Assembly: GCA_900095095.1 (NCBI GenBank)
Contig: FMBT01000405.1
Span: forward strand, 62,001 to 126,000
DNA: 64,000 nt
Direction of reading: 5' to 3'
Source: Fragilariopsis cylindrus CCMP1102
Taxonomy: Eukaryota > Bacillariophyta > Bacillariophyceae > Bacillariales > Bacillariaceae
Shown: positions 11,744-20,203 of the stretch, one piece after another
Position numbering within the stretch: position 1 is the stretch's first letter
Layout of the letters: each line of letters begins with the position of its first letter
Program-made: the position numbers and the translations under genes
The notes under the pieces: generated by a model
The model's database searches: none
What the model saw: only the letters and a program-made list of their open reading frames with translations
What the model was told of the DNA's origin: nothing

Positions 11744-12058
11744 CTAAAATATGAAGAAATCACTCATATACTCCGATTGCACACCTCGTCTTGCACCTAC
11801 AACACGTTTACCTATTTTGGTGGAGGTTATGATTTGAGTAAGGACTCTTAGCCCACTAGCTCCTACATGAGACTGTCCCTCAATAAAACCAGCAACAACA
11901 GGAATGAAAGTATTATAACCACCAAGAGCATGCATTGCCTTAGTATAAGGCGCATAATTCACAATTATGTATTCTCTAGCAGCAGCTGTTATGTTGTTGG
12001 TTGGTGTGTAAACATTTTTTGGTGGTGGTTGTAGTGGGGGTTTAATTGAAGCTGTCAC
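11744..12058 (-). CDS. Uncertain ORF, possible repeat-derived fragment
   Basis: The 104-residue open frame has protein-like composition (GGYNTFIPVVAGFIEGQSHV, GKRVVGARRGVQ) but no ATG at its start; the first codon is GTG after an in-frame stop. About 55 bp of it recur near 4003-4058, encoding AGFIVGQSHVG in one frame. A dispersed-repeat origin is therefore more likely than a single-copy gene. No family is recognised. Confidence 0.3.
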   Translation of the reverse strand: MTASIKPPLQPPPKNVYTPTNNITAAAREYIIVNYAPYTKAMHALGGYNTFIPVVAGFIEGQSHVGASGLRVLTQIITSTKIGKRVVGARRGVQSEYMSDFFIF

Positions 12059-12206
12059 CCTTTCTTCACTCTTTTAGAAGATACAGAAATCTGCACAACA
12101 AGAACACAGCAATTGTATCTTGTACCTGTGTAGTACTAATAACTATCATTTATACACTACTCTTCAGTTTATGCCCATATGTACATCATGAAAACTGTTG
12201 TGGAGT

Positions 12207-12230
12207 AGAGAGAGAGAGAGAGAGAGAGAG
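12207..12230. repeat. GA dinucleotide microsatellite
   Basis: About 12 tandem copies of AG/GA. Confidence 0.85.
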
Positions 12231-12870
12231 CCAGCCAACTCATGTAAAAATGTTATGGTAAATTGACCACACCTATATTATATTACCAAGGAGCTAGTGA
12301 AGATGGATCTAGTGTTAATTGTGTGTATGTAGACTCTTGTCTATCTACAATGGAGATAGATCAGTACTAAACACTATGTACAAGATCTGAGCTGCTGACT
12401 CAGAAGCAGTTGTTTCACCAGTGGTACCAAATTGCAGTTTGAATTTGAATTTGGAGTTGAAACAGCAGTCAATAGTCATGATGTTCCTTGGCACCAAAAA
12501 TTATGGACAAGCTCATTCATTATATCGATCTGTGTAATACAAACTTATTATCAGTCAAATTAAAAGGAGGTATGGTCAAAGTGTTGTTGTGAATGATTTA
12601 TCATTCAACAAACTCTCAATAACTTTCTTAACTCAAGGTATTACATGCTGTAATTTTTGCCTACAGTTGGAGTGAGGCCCCACCTACTTGTACATCATCA
12701 ACAATGTATATTATATTAGAGAGTTCTACCTCTCTGATTGTATTTTGGTATCTAGAATGCCTTCTTATAACTATGAAAAAGTGTTACAATGTCCATCTAG
12801 TAATAGTGTAGTGCAGTGTACCCAACTGCAACCAACAACAACAGCACCAACAAGCTAATGTGCCTAGAGA

Positions 12871-12893
12871 CCTACCTACCTACCTACCTACCT
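12871..12893. repeat. CCTA tetranucleotide microsatellite
   Basis: Five to six tandem copies of CCTA. Confidence 0.8.
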
Positions 12894-13155
12894 GTAGCAG
12901 CACATCTCTCTCTCTGCTGCTCACCCACACAACAAATGAAATAATTTCATCATCCTCTTTCAGTTAGCAGCTAGCTGGCTGGGACATAAAACATCTTTTT
13001 ACTGGGTATCTAGTAGAGTAAGATATATAGCAACCATAAGTGAATACAATGGGTCATCTCCGCTCCAGTACTGTAGTGCTCAATCAGTCAGGGCCTTCCG
13101 GCACTATTTATCAGCGTGGGGGCTGAACGAAACTAGTATTCGTGGATTTATTTTT

Positions 13156-13437
13156 TAAAAGCGGGTATACCCGCTTTGCTAAAAAGCGGGTACCCCTACC
13201 AGCTTTGCCTACCCGCTTCCCTAAAAAGCGGGTAGGGGTAACCGCTTTGCTTACCCGCTTCCCTAAAAAGCGGGTAGGGGTACCTGCTTTTTTACTTATG
13301 CCCCACGGTGAAAAACACGCTATAAAATAATTTCCATACCCGCTTCGCTAAAAAGCGGGTAGGGGTACCCGCTTTGCTTACCCGCTTCCTTAAAAAGTAG
13401 GTAGGGGTACCCGCTTTTGATAGTACCCGCTTTTTAA
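13156..13437. repeat. GC-rich palindromic repeat array
   Basis: At least six near-palindromes are packed in about 280 bp. The first is the perfect 20-mer AAAGCGGGTATACCCGCTTT (13158-13177). Later ones have arms AAAGCGGGTA and TACCCGCTTT around a GGGG spacer, linked by GCTTACCCGCTTCCC-type joins. The surroundings are A/T-rich. Each unit could extrude as a hairpin. The array has no unique spacers, so it is not a CRISPR. It resembles the GC-cluster type of repeat known in some organellar genomes; its origin here is unknown. Confidence 0.75.
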
Positions 13438-14101
13438 AAAAGCTAACACGCGTAAAAAAAACCTAATTATTTAGTTTCTAGAAAACACCCAAAAATTATT
13501 AGTGCCGCAAGGCCCAGGGTACAAGCAATAATCATAATACAGTATTAATTATTAATCAATCTGCATTTTTGTTTTTTCATGGCAGTACAGTATGTGTAAC
13601 ATATCGGTATACGTCCAGACCGCCTTATGGCGCGTGCGTCTATTGACCAATCAATCATCATAAAAAGAAAGAAAGATTTTCTTCACATCATCACCATCTC
13701 TCATGCTGATGGATTATGGACGATGGCGAAGGGTCGATATTTTTGTTTGTTTGTGATGGGGTGTGTGCCTTGCCATCCACCAGTGTGCATCTGCTTCGAA
13801 GAGACAGTTGCTTCATTGCTGTTCTTGCCAGTCTTCGGTTATGAAACAAAAAGGTGTCACGATCTTCTTAGGCAGTAAAACAATCAAATAAATAAAAAAT
13901 AATTCTAAATCGTGCCTTCCTTGTTTCACAAACTCAACCAACCACCTACTATCCTCGACGACCCGACGACACAAAATACTGTAGTACTGAATCATCATCA
14001 TCATCATCATCCTCCTCCTGCTGGTCATCTACAAAAACAAATCAGAAAGCAGACAATAACATTCCCCGAGCAAATACCAATTTAGTCTACAGTAGCTAGC
14101 T

Positions 14102-15221
14102 ATGATGTTTCATTATCTTTCATCGTCGATGATAATATTATTACTACCAATATTTGTTTCTGCTGTTACGTCCGAAGCATTCGCTGTCACAACAATAAAG
14201 ACGACGACTGCACTAATAACAAACCCCTCGTTTTTATCAACATCGTCATCAAGGGCAAATAATAATAATGATAACTTGCTATACGCTCGACGAGGTATGA
14301 ATAGCTCAATTCATAATATTCCATATAGAGGAGGAGGTGCTATAAAGACTGCATCGACGACGTCTAAAACATCTAAAACAACATCTACATCATTATTTAC
14401 AGCAGCATCTGGGAATGATGGTGCGGATAAATGTCCATTTTCGAAAACCATGGCAATATTTGGTTCGGTATGGGGAACCTTTGGTGTCATATATATTTTA
14501 ACAAAAGCAATTATGAGAGTGGCACCTATTGCCTATGAACCATTTATGGGAACAAATTCACCACTACCAGGATTTTCAACCATCCAATGGAGGTACGTGT
14601 TTACAAGTTACAAATTACAAGTTATTTTACGTTACGTTACTTTACGTTAATAAGAAAAGGAAGGAATTTGATTCTCGGAATTTGAGTAAACTTTACTACT
14701 AGAACTGGCAAGCAAGCAACGAAATAGCTAACTAACTCACTTACTCACTTTCCTCTTTCTATTTTTTTTCTGTTTCCTTCATTTTTTTTGATGATATGAT
14801 CATACTCGATAACACAACACACAGTTTATATACATTGTCCTGTTTATTTTTTGCCTATGCCGAAGGATATAAAGGTTTTCATTTAAAATTTGCACCACTG
14901 GTGGTGAAACGTAGTTTTACATTAGTGGTGGGTACAACACAAGGGAATAATCCCATCAATTATTTATTGGCGCCATTCTTTTCTATGGGTTTATTTTGTG
15001 CCACGAAAAGAAGATTAATTATATCCTGGTGTGTATCCATTGGTGTGGCTATTATTGTGGCACTGGTGAAACAATTATCACCTGTACCACGTTGTATATT
15101 AGATGCGGGTGTTGTGGTTGGATTATCAATTGGTTCAGTATCGATATTATATCATTATTTAAAATCAATGATCACAGGTAAATTACCTGATATTGATCCA
15201 TGTTTACCAACACCAAAATAA
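14102..15221 (+). CDS. Predicted plastid-targeted multi-pass membrane protein, two exons
   Basis: Exon 1 is 14102-14592, the intron 14593-14824 (232 bp, GTACGT to CACAG), and exon 2 14825-15221. The split codon becomes AGT and the product is about 295 residues. The N-terminus has a signal peptide (MIILLLPIFVSAV) followed by TSEAFAV, which fits the signal-then-Phe pattern of diatom plastid presequences. The mature part has four to five hydrophobic segments. It contains FAYAEGYKGFHLKFAPLVVK, NYLLAPFFSMGLFCATKRRL and CILDAGVVVGLSIGSVSILY. From memory this resembles an uncharacterised membrane family shared with cyanobacteria and proteobacteria. The reading frame is intact. Biochemical role unknown; a plastid envelope or thylakoid location is inferred. 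Confidence 0.8.
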
Positions 15222-15337
15222 TCAAATCAAATTAAAATTAAAACAACCACAACCACAACAAAAAGAACAAACCACTAAATAAATAAAATAAAAACAAGAA
15301 CAAGAACAAACAATAACAGAAATAAACTCAATAAGAC

Positions 15338-15362
15338 CGTACGTACGTACGTACGTACGTAC
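15338..15362. repeat. ACGT microsatellite
   Basis: About six tandem copies of ACGT lie about 120 bp after the stop codon of the preceding gene. Confidence 0.85.
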
Positions 15363-16175
15363 ATACCTGCATTTACAGCTACAACAACAAAAAGCAACGA
15401 GATACCTAATATTAGAATAAGGGCAAAATCGAATCAATCCTCCCCATTCGTCATGATGTGTTGTCATGATGTGGATACACAATATATTTACTGAATGGCC
15501 ATGTCTTTCTGTCATGTCAGAAATATATAAAGTGAAGTTACTAAGTTAAATTAAAATACTGTACATGATATTATAAAAACGATTGTTATGTTATGAAAGC
15601 AGATTTATAATTCTGATTTAGTTTCCTTATTTATTTTACGTTCCTGTGTAGAACTATCATAGCCTACTAACATTGATATAACAATAAATGCATTTCGTTA
15701 CGCTTATTTTTGCGTTGAGTGTCCTTGTTCGCGTTGTTCGATTGTTCTCCCCCATTTTCAACAAACATCATCGATCCCTTTTTTATTTTACCGTATGAGG
15801 ATCATCATGCCTACGTATTCCAACGTCCTGTTCATACAAACATACATACATACATACATATGATGTGAGGGTCAGAATTGACAAACTGAGTTTTTTAGTT
15901 TTAAGAATTTATTTAGTCGACTATGTCGAATAATAAAATTAGAAACGATTGAAAAAGATACATTGACAATCCCGCCAAACACCCAATAAACCCGCTAATA
16001 CATATTCGTCTAATATATATATGTTAACTATAAAATATTATGTGCAACCGTATGAGTTATTTTAGGCTTTTACCACAATACGACTGCATTCATTTATTTA
16101 TCTCTTGATGTACAGTAAATGTACAGCTATGCTAACGGGATACATTTTGTGCAACATACAATATCATTTTCAGCA

Positions 16176-16500
16176 TGCAATTGCCTTTTCATCGCGGATA
16201 TGAGAGAGTCTTTAATTCGAGGCCATTTTACATAGGCCATTTCATCGCGGATAGAAGGGACTCTATAATTCGATCTTGCAGTTGCCTTCATCGCGTGGAG
16301 GAGGTATGACGTGTTGTAGACGAATTCGGCGATCCCTCATGCTCGTTAATAAATATCAATCGGCTTGCAACCGCATTCATCGATGTGGAGGAGGTACGAC
16401 GTGTTATAACTTAATTATACAACAGTAATGCGGGGTCGTTAATACATTATATCAATCGGCTTGCAATTGCCTTCATCGTGTGGAGGAGGTATGAAGAGCT
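16176..16500. repeat. Tandem repeat of about 90 bp, five degenerate copies
   Basis: Three copies (16274, 16361, 16456) share a core like GGCTTGCAATTGCCTTCATC followed by GTGGAGGAGGTATGACGTGTT, joined by GTTAATA...ATATCAATC. Two earlier, diverged copies (16176, 16238) share TTTCATCGCGGATA and AATTCGA instead of the GGAGGAGG part. No coding potential or known family is seen. Confidence 0.6.
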
Positions 16501-17224
16501 ATCTTACTTAAGAGAAGGAATCTTGGGATCGCACTTCAACAACAATATTCGCCTCGTCGATTCGATGACGTTCCGGTATCTTCTGGCAGTATCATTTTTA
16601 TCCGCTTATACCTATGCCTTTTCTTAGAATGAATTTACCACCCCATTACAGAGTTCTGATAGAATATGCGAATCATTCAATTCTACTGCCCCGCTATTAC
16701 AAAATTTACTGTTTTTATTTAAAGTACTGTAGTTTAAAGCATTAAAACAATCTTTCATCACTCGCGACCACTTTACGACCAACTTATTATGCTTTGCGAA
16801 CAGTACAGATACAAATTTATGCAGTTTTTAATGGCATACAGTAATTAAAGAAACAATTTCATTCGCTCTTGACATCAAGCGTGACGTCACTCGTGACACT
16901 TACGCGTAGAAATTGTGGTGCAAGAAGAAGTAATTATTTCTTCCTTGAATTTAGTTCTCCTTTGGATGAATGATCCAATCGGAATGAATCTTTTATCACC
17001 TCAGCAAAAACTTCTGAAAAGTTTTATCATGATAACGTAAATACTGTGATAAATAATCATAGAGATACAAAGTATATACCATAAAATATTTCTGTAAAAC
17101 ATTGCATGCGATATCACAATACAATACAATACAAAACATTCATCATCAATCATCACGTCATGAAAACTATCCTTATTCGTCGTCAACATTGTCAGTATCT
17201 TCTCCGTTATCAACTGCTACTGCT

Positions 17225-17685
17225 ATGATTGATTCACCAGCGTTACTGCCGCAGCAACGAAAGAAAAGTGCTCGATCAATCAGATTTTCACCTTTTGTTT
17301 CCGTGAAGAAAACAACATCACATCATTCTATGACACAGAAAGAAAAATGTAATTATTGGTTACAAGAGGATGAATTCTTAATGATCAATCAAAGGAATCG
17401 TTTTATAACGAAACAAATTAAACAAGAAAGGAGGGATCATCACATTGATGGAAGCTACAAATTAGGCTTATTGTGTTTACGTGGATTAGAACTCCGAAAT
17501 AAATCTGTGAGACAAGATGCATTCGAAGAAGTATTTATCGAACAAGAACACAATACTTACATGATTATGTTGACGATGAAGCAATAGCATATGCATACAT
17601 TAGTGTAACCTATGTATGCCAATACCGTGCAGAACGGATTGCATTACAAGATAGGAAAGATATTGAAGATTATATTAAGATATAA
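17225..17685 (+). CDS. CLRGLE-type diatom protein of unknown function, one frame break
   Basis: The open frame begins upstream without an ATG; the first in-frame ATG is 17225 (MIDSPALL). It carries IRFSPFVSVKKTTSHHSMTQ, then a Trp/acidic stretch (YWLQEDEFLMI) and LLCLRGLELRNK. It ends early near 17558. A neighbouring frame continues with YVDDEAIAYAYISVTYVCQY and ends at 17685. I recall this order (RFSPFVSV, Trp helix, CLRGLE, then a C-terminal helix with Tyr and Arg) from an uncharacterised family common in diatoms. The break is most simply a one-base indel near 17558. The role is unknown. It is convergent with the gene at 18253. Confidence 0.7.
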
Positions 17686-18252
17686 TAAGAAGTGATGCTT
17701 TCTATGAACACAATTTTGAACCGTATATACTATACACGCACCGCACAGGGGGTACAGTCTATTGAACACAAACGGTCGCTGCATTTGCACATAAACACAC
17801 AATTTTCAATTCTTCAAACGATATAATTATACACTAAAATAAAGCCTGTAAATTATAGTATAATTTTACACTAATGACATTAACAATAATAATATTTTTC
17901 AATATCTTACAGTATTTCTTTTCTACTCATGTATAGCTTACAACATATCCTTCCACTAGAGTTAGTTCGCACTATATTATAGTATAACATCTCGTATGCA
18001 AAGAAGAGAATCAAATCAAATCAGTTCAAATCAAATCATCAACTATGGGTGTCCGTCCGACTGACTGGTTGGTCTCTACCTTCCTTCGAGGGCTGTTTTA
18101 TCAGTTCTTGATGAGACACATATAAAAGCTTTCTTGTACAGATGATGGATTCGATGAATAATCTAACGCATCATATCTGCCCGGTAATGAAACGAATCTT
18201 TTAAGTACTATAGCTAGATTCAACGCGTGCATTTGCATATGCATTGATATTT

Positions 18253-18972
18253 CTAAAATCGCGTATGAGTGTGCATTTGTGCACGTAATACATCTTGTGT
18301 AATGATAATCAGAATTATAAAGAAACAACCAACATAGACAGTTTCAAAAAATTCATAATCATTTTTTATTAACCGTGCAAATTTACCAAAAAAGGAATCA
18401 TCATCATCGTCATATTTCTCTGGATCAAAAAAGGATTGATTTAAGAAATTATTAATACGAGTCAATACCGGTAAGTCATTATTGTCATTGTCTTCTTGGT
18501 TGTTGTTGTTGATCTTACTGTTACTTTTGCTTTTTCCACGAAAGACAGCATCAACTATGTCGATGTCTATTTCTTTTTTCTGTTCTACAATTGTACTAAC
18601 AGTAGAAGTTACAATAAAGTCGTCCTTGTCGTCATCGTTGTTGCTGTCATTATCGTCTCTCAAACTGCTGCTCATTATAATTGGGCTATTATTAGAACAC
18701 CATGAAACAGATGACGATGACGATGACGACGGAAAGTTGTTATTATGTCGTTGTAGCCGATGATCACGTATTAGTTGTTGTGGCTGCTTATTATTGGAAT
18801 TAATATTAAATACGAAACCTTGTACAATCATTATGACACTCAACATCAAAACAAGTATTATTGTCATAGTAATAACAAAAGCACTACTACCTTTTGATGA
18901 AATTTGTGAACGTCGCCGTTGTTGCTGTTGCGGTTGCCTTCTCGTCATCATCATCATCATCGTCGTCGTCAT
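18253..18972 (-). CDS. Small membrane protein with N-terminal signal anchor and C-terminal TM segment
   Basis: The ORF is 239 residues. A Met/Arg/Gln-rich start precedes a strong hydrophobic stretch (VITMTIILVLMLSVIMIVQG) followed by FVFNI; the Phe after the core could mark a plastid presequence. The middle is Asn/Asp/Ser-rich. The C-terminus has FFDPEKYDDDDDSFFGKFAR, then a transmembrane segment (VYVGCFFIILIIITQDVL) and RAQMH. The frame closes shortly after this. A second minus-strand frame (18101-18300) continues with protein-like sequence (LKRFVSLPGRYDALDY), so the true C-terminus may lie beyond an indel or small intron. No family is assigned. Confidence 0.6.
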   Translation of the reverse strand: MTTTMMMMMTRRQPQQQQRRRSQISSKGSSAFVITMTIILVLMLSVIMIVQGFVFNINSNNKQPQQLIRDHRLQRHNNNFPSSSSSSSVSWCSNNSPIIMSSSLRDDNDSNNDDDKDDFIVTSTVSTIVEQKKEIDIDIVDAVFRGKSKSNSKINNNNQEDNDNNDLPVLTRINNFLNQSFFDPEKYDDDDDSFFGKFARLIKNDYEFFETVYVGCFFIILIIITQDVLRAQMHTHTRF

Positions 18973-20203
18973 TGCTTATTGCTTATTGATTATTGCTTTT
19001 ATTTGTACTAGTAATGATTATTGATTGGACGCTTCTTCTTTTCTGCCTTCGATGACTGCTCTACAGTATGCATTCATAAAAGTTCACATCTTCACATCTT
19101 TTCGATCTTTTCGATCCCTCTGTTTTCACTTTTCATGCCGACGACGCATGCCATGATCGCGTCACGAGCAAAGAAAGGATTGCGTTATTAATCATGGCGA
19201 GCTTTTTACATTAAAAAGAGGGTAAGGTGATGAACCCCCAAATTAACATAATTCCCTAAAATCACTCGACTTCAATGATATCATGTGTTTGAAGCCACGT
19301 TGACAAATTCGGTTGTGTACGGTAGTCGAACGAGTCGAAAACGAGACGAAAGATTTAAACACGACTGAAAAACCACAATACTAGTAGTAGGTATATTGGT
19401 AGGCTAGATAATACTAGGACCTACTGTACTACTACGCTGTACCAATAGTACACTTTGCTCATGCATTTTCTTTGTGTTCCATGCCGATTTTTGATAGAGT
19501 TTGTTTGATTGCTTCTTGGGTTGTTTTGCGTTGATTCTTGAATTGTTGTTACTGAAAAATAAGTCATAAATTCAACAAAAAATGAGACATTTGGGAATGC
19601 ATTTATATAAACGTTTTATGAGTAAAATCAAACTTTATTGTTACCTACGTAAAATGACTATTGTTAATTTTTACTTATAAATAATAATTTTTATATGTAT
19701 TTACGGGGCTATAATGGAAACTTAATCGTAAAATTTCATTACGACTTACTTCAAGTACATACTGCGTACAATTTTTGTCAGTATTCGCTTTGCTCGCTAG
19801 CGAACAAAGGATACTACGTGGTATGCTACCTGTCATCTGCCATCATCCTTAACAAACATTATTGCCACCCCGTCGCGTCCACACCATACAAGTCCTGTAG
19901 AAGCAATTGAATTGTTGACATAGACTGTACTCTACTATAAATTAATTAACCATATATATACTGCATGCGGTATTCTTTTAGTCATCAATAACTCCTTTCA
20001 TACTTTTTTATTATCGGAAACTTCCGATCTTTTAGGTTACAAAGAGTTATAATTTTTTGACGATTAAGCAATTAGAAAAGACCAATTCGAATACAAATAG
20101 ATCAGTTCAATACTGTACCAACGAAGGAAGAACTCCTGCCAAGATAAGAAAAGATAAGATAGAGCAGCAACCAAGAAAAAAAGGAGGCATATACTAGTAC
20201 GAC
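18973..20203. other. Divergent intergenic region
   Basis: This lies between divergent genes and probably contains both promoters. TACAGTA/TACTGTA heptamers occur at about 19061, 19422 and 20114. No ORF looks real. Confidence 0.5.

Larger units (their letters stand above)
9665..14101. other. Gene-poor, repeat-rich interval
   Basis: No host gene is supported across 4.4 kb. The interval holds a single-ended copy of a fold-back element, degenerate tandem repeats, an uncertain minus-strand ORF (11744-12058), two microsatellites and a palindromic array, listed separately. Non-repeat parts (12300-12870, 13450-14100) show only TACTGTA-type heptamers and a few TA-rich tracts. Confidence 0.6.
15222..17224. 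other. Intergenic region with microsatellite and tandem repeats
   Basis: No gene is supported in this 2-kb stretch. It holds an ACGT microsatellite, a tandem-repeat block at 16176-16500, and four TACTGTA/TACAGTA heptamers (about 15557, 16111, 16724, 16837). Confidence 0.5.

Noticed and set aside
13142-13330. Small ORF with repeated RFPKKRVGV peptides
   Set aside because: It is simply translation of the palindromic DNA array.
13156-13437. CRISPR-like array
   Set aside because: The repeats are palindromes that abut each other with no unique spacers of constant length.
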